Source of the DNA: JACKHA01 sp041401985
GTDB taxonomy: Bacteria; Planctomycetota; Phycisphaerae; Phycisphaerales; UBA1924
Reading direction: 5' to 3'
Length of the DNA: 64,000 bases
Assembly: GCA_041401985.1 (NCBI GenBank)
Contig: JAWKTE010000003.1
Span: forward strand, 124,001-188,000
Shown here: positions 51,361 to 60,075 of the stretch, piece by piece
Layout: each line of letters opens with the position of its first letter
Position numbering within the stretch: position 1 is the first letter of the stretch
The notes under the pieces: model-generated
Told to the model about the DNA's origin: nothing
Database searches by the model: none
The model's input: only the letters and a program-made list of their open reading frames with translations
Made by a program: the position numbers and the translations under genes

Positions 51361-51962
51361 CGTGCGCTCGGTTCGGTGGTGGCAGCGGGGTCGGATGCGG
51401 GCGTGGTCGTTGCCGGACCGGGGGCACGATAGGGTGTAAGGCGAGGGATCCAGCACGGGACGCGGTCGCGGTAGTGCTCGAACGAGGGTCCGAAACGCGC
51501 GAGCAGGTCGGCTTCTTCCCAGCGCCGAACGGCGAAGTTCCAGACGATGAAGCCCCCGAACGCGTACAGCAGCACGGCACTGGAGCCCAGCCAAAGCGCG
51601 ACGCCGACGCCCTGCATCAGGCCGGCGACCGCCATGGGGTTTCGGACGAAGCGGTAGGGGCCGATGACGACGAGGCGGCGCGGGCAGTCCTGGGGCATTG
51701 GCGTGCCGCGGCCGATGATCGATATCGTCAGGCCGCTCGTGAGGCCCAGGGCACCGAAGGCGGCGAAGATCGCGGCGCCGAGGATCGGGCGGCGGGGCGT
51801 GTGCGGCCAAGCGTCGAGGGCCGTGGCGAGTTCGTGCTCGAGCCGCACGATCGCGGCCGGGAGCAGGAAAAGGAAGAGCCCCCAGAAGCACACGGTCTGG
51901 AGGAGCGTCTTGGCGACGTTCCAGGCGGGCGGGGCCTCGCGGGCCGGTCGGCCGACGGGCAT
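51357..51962 (-). CDS. Isoprenylcysteine-carboxyl-methyltransferase/phospholipid-methyltransferase-like membrane protein
   Basis: 201 residues, about four hydrophobic segments (TVCFWGLFLFLLPAAIVRLE, GAAIFAAFGALGLTSGLTIS, MAVAGLMQGVGVALWLGSSA, VLLYAFGGFIVWNFAVRRWE). The family hallmark is VIGPYRFVRNPMAVAG, the SAM-contacting G-P-Y-x-x-x-R-N-P-M, and the C-terminal EEADLLARFGPSFEHYRDRV, with E-E-x-x-L-x-x-x-F-G-x-x-Y/F-x-x-Y. It probably methylates a lipid or a membrane-bound substrate. Its stop overlaps the start of the thioredoxin-NHL gene. Confidence 0.85.
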   Translation of the reverse strand: MPVGRPAREAPPAWNVAKTLLQTVCFWGLFLFLLPAAIVRLEHELATALDAWPHTPRRPILGAAIFAAFGALGLTSGLTISIIGRGTPMPQDCPRRLVVIGPYRFVRNPMAVAGLMQGVGVALWLGSSAVLLYAFGGFIVWNFAVRRWEEADLLARFGPSFEHYRDRVPCWIPRLTPYRAPGPATTTPASDPAATTEPSAR

Positions 51963-51963
51963 G

Positions 51964-52395
51964 TCAGGTTGGCTCCGAAGGCGCGAGGCCGCGATAGGTG
52001 GGTCTGTAGAGCCAGGCCATGAGCGGCGGGACGATGAGCGCGGGGAGCATCATCAAGGCGCCGAGCCAGCGGGACGGTTCGAGCACGGCGAGGAGCAGGG
52101 CGTAGGAGGCGGCGTACATCGCGGCGCCGGCGTGGACGAGCAGCGTGGGCCAGACGCGGCGGCGGCGGATGAGAGCGATGGCGGCGATGAGCGAGGCGAC
52201 GGCGTAGAGGGCCAGGTCGCCGAGGGCGAAGGCGAGGACGGTGCTGTCGGGCGCGCCGGGGACGACGAACGGGGCGCGGGCGGAGGGGACGGCGATCAGC
52301 ACGATCCAGTAGGCGACGAGCGCGATTGATTGGACGAGCTGATAGGCGATCGAGAGGGTGCGGAGAAGGCGGCGGTCGGGCGGCTCGGGGGGCAT
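51964..52395 (-). CDS. Four-helix membrane protein of unknown function
   Basis: 143 residues, four hydrophobic segments: QLVQSIALVAYWIVLIAVPS, LGDLALYAVASLIAAIALIR, LLVHAGAAMYAASYALLLAV and LGALMMLPALIVPPLMAWLY. No motif recognised. It ends one base before the next gene's start on the same strand (51,962), so it is the first gene of a three-gene unit with the methyltransferase-like and thioredoxin-NHL genes. Confidence 0.65.
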   Translation of the reverse strand: MPPEPPDRRLLRTLSIAYQLVQSIALVAYWIVLIAVPSARAPFVVPGAPDSTVLAFALGDLALYAVASLIAAIALIRRRRVWPTLLVHAGAAMYAASYALLLAVLEPSRWLGALMMLPALIVPPLMAWLYRPTYRGLAPSEPT

Positions 52396-52423
52396 CGGCG
52401 GAGTGTACTGGGGGATGCACGTG

Positions 52424-53023
52424 CTACAGCGATCGCTCGATGTGGTCCAGCAGGTTCAGGCACGAGCGTTCGAGCATGTGGTAGAGGTCGTCGAAGCCGG
52501 AGTCGGGGCCGGTGTAGGGGTCGGGCACGTCGGGGATGGCGGCGGCGTCGGGGAAGAGCAGCGGAGCGGGCGTGGGGCGGGGCCCGGTGCCGGATTGTGC
52601 GGTGTCGGCGGGTTCGAAGAGGCGCATCATGCGGACGCGGTCGCGGGGGGCGTCGCGACTCAGAAGCGTGCGGTGGTTCTGGCGGTCCATCGGGAGGATG
52701 AGGTCGAAGCGGGCGGGGTCGCGGCGCGGGTTCCAGAGGCGGGCGATGCTGGGGACGTTGACGCCGCGGGCGCGGCAGGCGGCGATGGTGCGCGGGTCGG
52801 CGGGTCCGCCGACGTGCCAGTCGCCCAGGCCGCAGGAATCGATGTCGAGGCGTGGTGCGAGGCCGCGGGCGTGTGCGTGGTGAATGAAGATGGCCTCGGC
52901 CATGGGGCTGCGGCAGATGTTGCCGAGGCAGACGAACAGGACGGCGTAGCGGTCGGTGCCGTCGCGTCGCGGTGGGAGGGGCGGGGCTTCGTGTTGGTCG
53001 CGCGTGGGATCTGGGCGTGTCAT
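52424..53023 (-). CDS. Low-molecular-weight protein tyrosine phosphatase
   Basis: 199 residues; a little longer than the usual 150-160. The P-loop is VLFVCLGNICRSPMAEAIF (Cys, Arg and Ser of C-x5-R-S about residues 33-40), and the general-acid loop is PDPYTGPDSGFDDLYHMLER (Asp-Pro-Tyr). In bacteria these enzymes often reverse tyrosine-kinase control of exopolysaccharide export, but no kinase is adjacent. A polar N-terminal extension precedes the domain. ATG 53023 overlaps the stop of the upstream gene (ATGA). Confidence 0.92.
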   Translation of the reverse strand: MTRPDPTRDQHEAPPLPPRRDGTDRYAVLFVCLGNICRSPMAEAIFIHHAHARGLAPRLDIDSCGLGDWHVGGPADPRTIAACRARGVNVPSIARLWNPRRDPARFDLILPMDRQNHRTLLSRDAPRDRVRMMRLFEPADTAQSGTGPRPTPAPLLFPDAAAIPDVPDPYTGPDSGFDDLYHMLERSCLNLLDHIERSL

Positions 53024-54084
53024 GCGGTCGATTGTTGGGCGCGGGTGCGGGGGCGTTGCGGGGTCGCGGCCGCTTCGTGATCGTCGGCGGCGTGCGGCGA
53101 GGTCGTGGCGGCGTCGACGGGGAGCCACGGGGCCGCGGCGTGGAGGGCACGGAGGGCGGCGGGGAGGAGGGTGCGGGTGCGCCCGTCGGTGGTGAAGACG
53201 CGGGGTTGGTGCGATGTGGTGGATTGGAGGTCGGTGGCGATCGGGGCGAGCCACTCCGGGGCGACGAGCGGGAGGTCGCGTGCGAGGGCGGCGTGGGCGG
53301 CGGCGAGGGAGGCGGCGGTGCGCGGGCCGCGGAGGATGGCGGCGTCGGCGGCGTCGAGCCAGTCGAGTGTGGAGGCCTCGACGATGTGGAGGGCGGAGCG
53401 CTTGATGGCGGTGCGCTCGAAGCGGCGGGCGCGCAGGAGCGAGCGGGCGCCGGCTGGGAGCAGCGCGGCGATCGGGCCGACGCCGACTTCGAGCAGGGCG
53501 ACGAGGAACGCGAAGTCGCGCGCATCGGCGGCGGCGGGGGGATCGGCCAGGAGGACGAGCAGGATGTCGCGGTCGGTCAGGGTGAGGGCGGCGCGCTGCG
53601 CGGCGCGGCGGACGGCGCGGGATTCGGCCGAGGGTGTGTTGATCGGATCAAGTGCCGCGGCTTGATCGGGCAGCACGGCGCCAAGGCTCCAGGGCGTCTG
53701 CTCGATCGTGCCCGATGACTTGCAGCCTCGTGCGACGGCGTCGAGGCCGGGGGACCAGAGGCGGACGGCGGTCGGGTTCCAGGCGCGTTCGCGGGTGAGT
53801 CGCGTCCAGGCGAGAGCGGGAATGGCCAGCGGCGGGCGGATGGTGCGGTCGGGGGTGAGGGCGGTGCTTTGGATGGAGTCGTCGGCGTCGGGGCACGCGA
53901 TGAGCACGACGCGGTGCTCGTCGGGTGCGGCGGCGGCGCGGGCGGCGTGCACCTGGTCGCGGCAGGCCAGCAGCGCGCCGTAGGCGGGGTCGGTCGGGCC
54001 GGGCGCGGCGAGGGCGCGTCGCGCGGCGGCACGGGCCGAGAGGTGGGGGCTTCGGATGAGGTGCAGGACGCGGGCGGGGGGCAC
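53020..54084 (-). CDS. Hypothetical protein, possible GT-B-like fold
   Basis: 354 residues, Ala/Leu/Arg-rich, no signal peptide or membrane segment. I see alternating short strands and helices, such as HRVVLIACPDADDSIQS, DRDILLVLLADPPAAADARD, and ALHIVEASTLDWLDAADAAI, in an order that recalls a reduced GT-B glycosyltransferase. The resemblance is weak and no catalytic motif is seen. It overlaps the tyrosine phosphatase start by four bases and lies three bases after a lipoprotein gene, so all are probably one operon. Confidence 0.55.
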   Translation of the reverse strand: MPPARVLHLIRSPHLSARAAARRALAAPGPTDPAYGALLACRDQVHAARAAAAPDEHRVVLIACPDADDSIQSTALTPDRTIRPPLAIPALAWTRLTRERAWNPTAVRLWSPGLDAVARGCKSSGTIEQTPWSLGAVLPDQAAALDPINTPSAESRAVRRAAQRAALTLTDRDILLVLLADPPAAADARDFAFLVALLEVGVGPIAALLPAGARSLLRARRFERTAIKRSALHIVEASTLDWLDAADAAILRGPRTAASLAAAHAALARDLPLVAPEWLAPIATDLQSTTSHQPRVFTTDGRTRTLLPAALRALHAAAPWLPVDAATTSPHAADDHEAAATPQRPRTRAQQSTA

Positions 54085-54087
54085 GCG

Positions 54088-54759
54088 TCAGCGTCCCCGG
54101 AGGTGGCTGGAGTTCTGTTCGTGCTCGTCGAAGAGTTGGGCGACGGCGGTGCCGAGGTAGCGTGCGAACTCGATCTCGGCGTTGTTCCAGTCGGCCCCGC
54201 GTGCGGGGAGCGTGCGGGTGGACTGCTGGAGGGTGACGGTGACGCTCTCGCCCTCGCGCTCGTCGGGGAAGACGCGCTCGCCGGTCAGGGCGTCGAAGAC
54301 CTTGACGCGGAAGGTGGACGAGGGCAGGAAGTTCTGGCCATCGGGCGTGAGCGAGAACGAGTCGATCATGACGTGGACGACGACCTCGGCCCCGACGGCC
54401 GAGGCGATCTCGGAAAGCGGGGTCTCGGCGCCGAAGCGATCGAGGGCGGCCAGCGACTGGGCCGAGCGTGGGTCGATGACGCTCTCGATGCCGGCCATGG
54501 TCTGGAGGTCCTTGCTGGCCTGGTCGGCGATGGCGTTGCGGTTGGCGGAGCGGATGGGGTTTGCGGAGGTGGTGTCGACGAGCACGACGGTGGGGCGTTC
54601 GCGGTCGAGCGTGTGGACGGCGGGGATGCGGGGCGGGCCGTGGGCGATCAGGAAGGCGGGCGCGACGATGTTGCAGCCGGCGACGAATACGGCGAGGGCG
54701 CAGATGGCGGCGGCGAGTGCCAGGGCGCGGGGCCACGCGTCGGGGTGTTGGTGTGGCAT
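54088..54759 (-). CDS. Envelope lipoprotein of unknown function
   Basis: 223 residues. Signal with lipobox ALAVFVAGCNIVAP (Cys about 29). The mature part is a mixed alpha/beta domain: RPTVVLVDTTSANPIRSANR, then ASAVGAEVVVHVMIDSFSLT, and STFRVKVFDALTGERVFPDE. This pattern, a nucleotide-free Rossmann-like or TolB-N-like strand order, is also seen in the next lipoprotein. No family name recognised. ATG at 54759. Confidence 0.6.
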   Translation of the reverse strand: MPHQHPDAWPRALALAAAICALAVFVAGCNIVAPAFLIAHGPPRIPAVHTLDRERPTVVLVDTTSANPIRSANRNAIADQASKDLQTMAGIESVIDPRSAQSLAALDRFGAETPLSEIASAVGAEVVVHVMIDSFSLTPDGQNFLPSSTFRVKVFDALTGERVFPDEREGESVTVTLQQSTRTLPARGADWNNAEIEFARYLGTAVAQLFDEHEQNSSHLRGR

Positions 54760-54829
54760 GGTCGGGTCGTCCTCGGGCTTGTGAACGGCGGCGCTCGATC
54801 GGGAGGCAACGGAGCGGAGAGAGGCGTGG

Positions 54830-55507
54830 TCAGTAGGTGATGGCGTTGGCTTCCTCGTGCTCGTAGAAGAGCCAGGAGACGCGGTCGATGACGCGCCGGG
54901 CCAGGACGCTGGTGATGACCTCGCGCTGGATCTCGCCGGGGGTCAGGCCGGCGTCGTCGGGATAGGTGACGCGGATGTCGCGTTCGAGGGCGGTGGCGCC
55001 GCCCTGGTCGTCGGCCTCGAAGACGATGACGCGTGCCTGGGCGGCGCCGTCCCAGGTGTAGCGGTTGCCGGGCTCGTGGAGGCGGTACTCGTAGAGGTCG
55101 ACGACGATGAGGCGTTCGACGCCGCCGAGTTCCTCGGCGAGTTCTTCCAGCGAGAGGGCGGACCAGCGGGCGTTGTTCATCATGTAGAGGATGAGTTGCT
55201 GGCTGGGGATGTGGCCGCTGGCGCCGGCGTGCTCGGCGATGCGGTTGTTGATGTTGGCCAGCAGGTGCTCCATGAGGTTCGGATTCTCGGCCAGGGTGGA
55301 GCGGTCGGCCTGGATGACCACGGCGTAGGTGTGGCCCTGGAGGCCGGTGTAGACGGGGGGGACCTTCTTGGAGCCGTAGCGCTCTTCGTTGGCGGCGACG
55401 TACCCGGCGAGTTCGCAGCCGGAGAGCGCGGCCAGCGGCGCGAAGAGGGCGGCGCCCAGCATGGCGGCGGACAGGCAGGCGGCGACGGGGCGACGGGTGG
55501 TCGTCAT
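54830..55507 (-). CDS. Envelope lipoprotein of unknown function, related in layout to its neighbour
   Basis: 225 residues. Lipobox APLAALSGCELAG (Cys about 31). The mature domain has KKVPPVYTGLQGHTYAVVIQ, LAENPNLMEHLLANINNRIA, LEELAEELGGVERLIVVDLY and ARVIVFEADDQGGATALERD. The order of strands and helices mirrors the lipoprotein at 54,088, so the two may be diverged paralogues acting together. No established family recognised. ATG 55507; the ribosome site is weak. Confidence 0.6.
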   Translation of the reverse strand: MTTTRRPVAACLSAAMLGAALFAPLAALSGCELAGYVAANEERYGSKKVPPVYTGLQGHTYAVVIQADRSTLAENPNLMEHLLANINNRIAEHAGASGHIPSQQLILYMMNNARWSALSLEELAEELGGVERLIVVDLYEYRLHEPGNRYTWDGAAQARVIVFEADDQGGATALERDIRVTYPDDAGLTPGEIQREVITSVLARRVIDRVSWLFYEHEEANAITY

Positions 55508-55542
55508 GGGTGGGGCTCGGAAAGAGGGGGCCCGGGGGGTGG

Positions 55543-56022
55543 TCAGGCGATGGCGTGGGCGTCGGCCCAGACCTTGTAACCCCAGGAGCCGAAGAACAAT
55601 ATACCACCGACGACCAGGTACCGCGGGCGGAGGAGCCAGTCGAGCACGCGATCGACGCGGGCGCCGGTGATCGCGCCGTGGAGGGCGATCCAGAAGGCGA
55701 CGGCGGCTCCGAGGGCGACGAGGAGGCCGAAGGGCTGGGTCTTGAGCGAGGCCCAGAGTTCGGCGTGGGCGGCGTGGGAGACAGCGGTGGTCATGCCGCA
55801 GGTGGCGCAGGGGGTGCCGGTGGTCCATTTCCAGGCGCAGGGGGGCATGCCGAGTTGGGTGTGGGTGCCGTACCCGTCGCGGCTTGGGGTCATCCAGGCG
55901 CCCAGGCCGAGCATGGCGGCGCAGGCGGCGGCGATGAGGACGCAGCAGACCCGCTGCCACGGGGCAAGGGGCGGGACGCCGACGGGGCGGGAGGTTGGCG
56001 GTGCGGGGGCGTCGGACGCCAT
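55543..56022 (-). CDS. DUF2752 membrane protein
   Basis: 159 residues with three hydrophobic segments. The family's signature is MPPCAWKWTTGTPCATCGMT, with the CxxCGMT motif between helix 1 and helix 2. Helix 3 contains PRYLVVGGILFFGSWGYKVW. DUF2752 is a small bacterial membrane family with unknown function. ATG 56022 is the first of the frame. It precedes the two lipoproteins on the same strand, with a 35-base gap. Confidence 0.85.
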   Translation of the reverse strand: MASDAPAPPTSRPVGVPPLAPWQRVCCVLIAAACAAMLGLGAWMTPSRDGYGTHTQLGMPPCAWKWTTGTPCATCGMTTAVSHAAHAELWASLKTQPFGLLVALGAAVAFWIALHGAITGARVDRVLDWLLRPRYLVVGGILFFGSWGYKVWADAHAIA

Positions 56023-56054
56023 CGGGGAAGGCTACGCGGGTCGGCGCGTGGCGA

Positions 56055-56333
56055 TCAGGCGGCGGCCTTGGCCTGGGGGGCCGCGGTCTCGCCGGGGGAG
56101 CCGACTTCGATCACGTCGCTCTGGTCGTCGTCGCCGGGCGAGCCGACCTGGATGCCGCGGGTGCGGGCCAGGTACTTGATCTGGAGTTCGGCGACTTTGA
56201 CCTTGGTGTCGTGGACGGTGGTGTGGGACTCGAGGACGCCCGCGAGGACGCGCCACATGCAGGTCACGCCGACGCCGGCGACCGTGAGGGCCAGTGTGAG
56301 GGCTCCGGAATCGAGGATCGGGCCGGTCGCCAT
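56055..56333 (-). CDS. Small membrane-anchored protein of unknown function
   Basis: 92 residues. One N-terminal hydrophobic segment, LTLALTVAGVGVTCMWRVLA, then an amphipathic helix SHTTVHDTKVKVAELQIKYL and an acidic disordered tail GSPGDDDQSDVIEVGSPGE with a repeated GSPG. No family recognised. It is divergent from the large membrane protein gene, so the 67 bases between them hold both promoters. Confidence 0.55.
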   Translation of the reverse strand: MATGPILDSGALTLALTVAGVGVTCMWRVLAGVLESHTTVHDTKVKVAELQIKYLARTRGIQVGSPGDDDQSDVIEVGSPGETAAPQAKAAA

Positions 56334-56400
56334 GGGAATGCGATCGGCTTGCGAACGGATGGGCTTGACGTCCGTATAGAATCCCGTCGTGCCGACCCCG

Positions 56401-58968
56401 ATGCGAACACCACCCGTGCGAAGGCGTGCCGACTGGCGTTGGGCGGGGGCGCGGCTCCGGCTCGTGCTGGCGGCCGCGTTTGCCTGCTTCGGATTGACGC
56501 GGACGAGCCTGGCCCAGCCGGACGAAGGGGTTGACGGGGATGGGGGCGACCGGACGCAGACCGCGTCGGTCGTGTCGGAGGTCAGCCTCGCGGTCGATCA
56601 GTTCGGGCTTGGCGACGCGGCCCGACCGGGCGGGTGGATCGGGCTGCGGGTGGTGTTCCAGGACAACACGGATCGCCCGCGCGACATCGTGATCCAGGCC
56701 GAACTGCGGGACGCCGACGGGGACCGACCGCTGTACGAGCGGGTGGTGACGTCGAACCCGGGGCGTCGCCAGCAGACGTGGCTGTATCTGTTTCTGCCGT
56801 TCGACTTCGACCCGGCCCGCGGGCTGCGGATCGTGGCGCGGGAGGTGCGGGGCGAGACCGAGGGCGTGGAGGGGGCCCAGGCGGCCCAGGCGGTGGCGGG
56901 GCGGCTGCTCGGCGAGGTGGCCCGGGTGCAGTCGGGCAAGCCGCTGGTGCAGCGGAACGAGGGCGTGCTGGGGATCGTCGGCACGTCGGCGCACGGGCTG
57001 ACGCTGTATGGCTCGTCGATGCAAGGGGAGGCGTACTCGCCGCTGGCCCACGAGCGGACGGAGATCGCGGCCCAACTGGCCCCGCTGGACATGCCGGACC
57101 GCTGGATGGGGCTCGCGCCGTACGAGGTGCTGGTGTGGAGCAACGCGGACCCGGCCGAACTCGGGCCGGACCGGGCCAGGGCGCTGCGGGAGTGGATCGA
57201 GCGGGGCGGGCACCTGGTGATCGTTCTGAGCGTCGAGAACCAGGTGTCGTGGACGACGAATCAGAACAACCTGCTGCGGGATGTGTTCCCGGCGGTGGAG
57301 GTCGTGACGACCGAGGGCGTGGACCTTGAGAAGTACCGCCCGCTGATCACGCGCCAGCCGTCGCGGGCCTCGGGGCGGAACGACCCGGGGCTGGCGCTGC
57401 CGAGCGCGGTGGTGGTGCACACGTTCGAGGCGCTGGCGTCGGCGGGCGAGTACGACGCGATGCCGATCCTGGCCGGGCCCGATGGGGAGTGCGTGGTGTC
57501 GCGCAGGCTGGTGGGGCAGGGGGCGGTGTCGGTGGTGGGGATGGGGGTCGGGTCGCGGGTGCTGTCGAACTTCGGGCTGCCGCTGGCCGACACGCTGTGG
57601 AATCGGGTGCTTGGGTGGCGTGGGCAGTTCGAGACGTCGACGCGCCTGGGCGAGATCGCCACGGCGACCCGCGGCGGGCTGAGCCTGAGCAACCGGCGCG
57701 ACCCGGACATCCTGGATCGCGGCATCGACGCGGAGGTGAACCTCGTCGGGCGGTCGCTGGCGGGCGTGGTGCTGGCGTTCGCGGTCTTCGGGCTGTACTG
57801 GGTGGTGGCCGGGCCGGGCGGGTACGCGCTGCTCAAGGGCACGGGCAACCAGCGGCACGCGTGGCTGGGGTTCGTGGGGGCGGCGGCGCTGTTCACGGCC
57901 ATCGCCTGGGGCGGGGCGACGATCATCAAGCCCAAGCAGGTGCAGGTCAGGCACGTGACGATCGTGGACCACGTGTACGGGCAGGACGTGGACCGCGGGC
58001 GGGTGTGGGCCAGCGTGCTGATCCCGTCGTACCTGGGGGCGAGGGTTCAGGTGCCCAGCGACGGTTCGGATGAGGGGCTGGCGCGGTTCACGCAGGCGCT
58101 GGCGCCGTGGCAGGGGCCGCGGGAGGTGCAGATCGGGGCGGGGGCGTCGTTCCCGGATGCGCGGGCGTACGAGGTTGATGCGCGGTCGCCGGACACGCTG
58201 CGTGTGCCGACGCGGGCGACGGTGAAGCAGTTCCAGGCGGACTGGGCGGGTGCGCCGCGCCTGGCGTGGCCGACGCCGGTGGCGGCACCAGAATCCGGTC
58301 CGCCGATCACGATCGATCCGGAGACGAACCTGCCGCGGGGCGTGCTGACGCACGGGTTCCCGGTGGCGCTGCGGGATGTGATGATCGTGTACGTGGGCGG
58401 ACAGACGCGGATCGTGGAAACAAGCCCCGGGACGTGGACGGACGTGGATGGGGCGCCGACGGTGTTCTCGCCGGCGCGGACGTGGGCAACCAACGCGCAG
58501 AACGTGTTTCCCGTGTTCACGACCGACGGATGGCTGCCGGGCGACTCGCTTGATCTGCACGCGGCGTTCGAGGCGGCCTCGCCCGCGGCGCGACAGATGT
58601 CGACCTTCCTCACCGGCGCCGGCGGACAAAACTTCCTCCGGCGCGTGTATCACTCGTCGTTCTTCCACCAGTTGGAGACGCCGCAGGTGGGCGGCGGGCA
58701 ATCCGCGGACCGGTTCCACCGGAACTCGACGTTCGGGCTGGACCTGTCGCGGTGGCTGGGCCAGCCGTGCATCATCGTGATGGGCACGCTGGACCTGGGC
58801 GAGGACGACGAGATGGCGATCCCGCTGGACGTGCGCGTCGGGGGCAGCGACCGGCGGACGCATCCGAGCGGGACGACGATCGTGCGGTGGGTGTACCCGC
58901 TGCCGGCCAGCCCGCCGGCGTGGCCGAAGCCGCGGCAGGACGGCGGGGACGAGGAGCCGCCGATCTAG
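56401..58968 (+). CDS. Large two-helix envelope protein of unknown function, upstream of an ABC ATPase
   Basis: About 855 residues (a GTG 12 bases upstream is an alternative start). Signal-like LRLVLAAAFACFGLTRTSLA at the N-terminus. A beta-rich domain is followed by a GATase1-like region with APYEVLVWSNADPAELGPDR and ERGGHLVIVLSVENQ. Two membrane helices lie near 460-530, AGVVLAFAVFGLYWVVAGPG and AWLGFVGAAALFTAIAWGGA. A large C-terminal domain ends with LDLSRWLGQPCIIVMGTLDL. The layout resembles the auxiliary proteins found beside GldA/GldF-type ABC systems in planctomycetes. Function unknown. Confidence 0.7.
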   Translation: MRTPPVRRRADWRWAGARLRLVLAAAFACFGLTRTSLAQPDEGVDGDGGDRTQTASVVSEVSLAVDQFGLGDAARPGGWIGLRVVFQDNTDRPRDIVIQAELRDADGDRPLYERVVTSNPGRRQQTWLYLFLPFDFDPARGLRIVAREVRGETEGVEGAQAAQAVAGRLLGEVARVQSGKPLVQRNEGVLGIVGTSAHGLTLYGSSMQGEAYSPLAHERTEIAAQLAPLDMPDRWMGLAPYEVLVWSNADPAELGPDRARALREWIERGGHLVIVLSVENQVSWTTNQNNLLRDVFPAVEVVTTEGVDLEKYRPLITRQPSRASGRNDPGLALPSAVVVHTFEALASAGEYDAMPILAGPDGECVVSRRLVGQGAVSVVGMGVGSRVLSNFGLPLADTLWNRVLGWRGQFETSTRLGEIATATRGGLSLSNRRDPDILDRGIDAEVNLVGRSLAGVVLAFAVFGLYWVVAGPGGYALLKGTGNQRHAWLGFVGAAALFTAIAWGGATIIKPKQVQVRHVTIVDHVYGQDVDRGRVWASVLIPSYLGARVQVPSDGSDEGLARFTQALAPWQGPREVQIGAGASFPDARAYEVDARSPDTLRVPTRATVKQFQADWAGAPRLAWPTPVAAPESGPPITIDPETNLPRGVLTHGFPVALRDVMIVYVGGQTRIVETSPGTWTDVDGAPTVFSPARTWATNAQNVFPVFTTDGWLPGDSLDLHAAFEAASPAARQMSTFLTGAGGQNFLRRVYHSSFFHQLETPQVGGGQSADRFHRNSTFGLDLSRWLGQPCIIVMGTLDLGEDDEMAIPLDVRVGGSDRRTHPSGTTIVRWVYPLPASPPAWPKPRQDGGDEEPPI

Positions 58969-59088
58969 ATTCGGACCTCGGCGTAGGTGTTGTCGTCGCG
59001 TGCACCTCGCTTGTCTCTGGATTCTGCTTCAGTCTCCCTCGTCTCTCTTCTCTCCTCTCTCGTCTCTCCCCCCGGCCGGAACCCCCGC

Positions 59089-60051
59089 ATGGCGATGATC
59101 GAGACCACCAACCTGACCAAGCGGTACGACAACGTCGTGGCGCTGAACAATCTCAACCTCACCATCGGCGAGGGGGACTGCTTCGGGTTCATCGGGCCCA
59201 ACGGCGCGGGCAAGACCACGACGATCAAGGTCCTGGCGACGCTGCTCAAGCCGTCGTCGGGCCAGGCCCAGATCGCGGGGCTGACGGTGGGGTACCAGAA
59301 CCGCCAGATCCGCCCGCTGATCGGCTATGTGCCGGACTTCATGGGCGCGTACGAGGACATGGTGGTCACGGAGTACCTGGAGTTCTTCGCCGCCGCGTAC
59401 AACATCCACGGGGCCCAGCGGCGCAAGGTCGTCAACGACGTGCTGGAACTGACGGACCTGACGTACAAGGCGACCGCGGAGGTCAACAGCCTGTCGCGCG
59501 GCATGCAGCAGCGCCTGTCGATCGCCCGCGTGCTGCTGCACGATCCGAAGGTGCTGCTGATGGACGAGCCGGCCTCGGGGCTCGATCCGCGGGCCAGGAT
59601 CGAGATCCGCGAACTGCTCAAGGAACTCAAGCGGATGGGCAAGACCATCCTGATCTCGAGCCACATCCTGCCGGAACTGGCCGAACTGTGCAACGTGGTG
59701 GGGATCATCGAGAAGGGCACGCTGCTGTTCTCCGGCTCGGTGTCCGAGGCGCTGCGCCGGGCCCGGGTGGGGCAGGTGATCCACATCGGCGTGGTGGACC
59801 GGACGGAGGAGGCGGCCAAGGTGCTCGAAGGGCTGCCGGGCGTGAGCCGCGTGACGGTCGCGCCGCCGGCGAACGCCTCGCCGGGCGACCCGATGCTGAT
59901 CCACGTGTCGTACGAGGATGGGCAGGGGCGGAACTACTCGGACCTGCCGAACGTGCTGATCAACAAGGGGTTCCGGCTTCGGAGTTTCAGCGAGGAGGCG
60001 ATCAACCTGGAGACGGCGTTCATGCGGCTGACGAAGGGGATGGTGCAGTAA
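59089..60051 (+). CDS. ABC transporter ATP-binding protein (GldA/NatA-like)
   Basis: 320 residues. Walker A GPNGAGKTTT, Q-loop region IGYVPDFMGAYEDMVVTEYL (Asp replaces the usual Gln of the loop), signature LSRGMQQRLSIA, Walker B VLLMDEPASGLDP, and switch His in LISSHILPEL. The C-terminal 100 residues form the extra domain common in exporters of the DrrA/NatA group. The start is taken at MAMIETTNL. A T/C-rich spacer (TCTC runs at 59,030-59,075) precedes it. No permease follows directly: the next gene is a DUF4760-like protein. Confidence 0.9.
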   Translation: MAMIETTNLTKRYDNVVALNNLNLTIGEGDCFGFIGPNGAGKTTTIKVLATLLKPSSGQAQIAGLTVGYQNRQIRPLIGYVPDFMGAYEDMVVTEYLEFFAAAYNIHGAQRRKVVNDVLELTDLTYKATAEVNSLSRGMQQRLSIARVLLHDPKVLLMDEPASGLDPRARIEIRELLKELKRMGKTILISSHILPELAELCNVVGIIEKGTLLFSGSVSEALRRARVGQVIHIGVVDRTEEAAKVLEGLPGVSRVTVAPPANASPGDPMLIHVSYEDGQGRNYSDLPNVLINKGFRLRSFSEEAINLETAFMRLTKGMVQ

Positions 60052-60075
60052 GCGATCGGGCCGAGGAGCGTATCC

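Noticed and set aside
46540..51432. Plus-strand open frame of 1,630 codons
   Set aside because: It is the antisense of the metalloprotease and thioredoxin-NHL genes. Its Gly/Ala/Val-rich composition is typical of antisense frames in GC-rich DNA, and it has no domain motifs.
52424..53023. ArsC-type arsenate reductase instead of tyrosine phosphatase
   Set aside because: The C-x5-R-S loop is followed by the Asp-Pro-Tyr general-acid loop of phosphatases, and the extra resolving cysteines of ArsC are not seen. No other ars genes are present.
56349..56380. Sigma-70 promoter TTGCGA...TATAGA before the 56.4-kb gene
   Set aside because: The spacer is 20 bases, and the nearer TTGACG is only four bases from TATAGA. 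Neither fits normal spacing.
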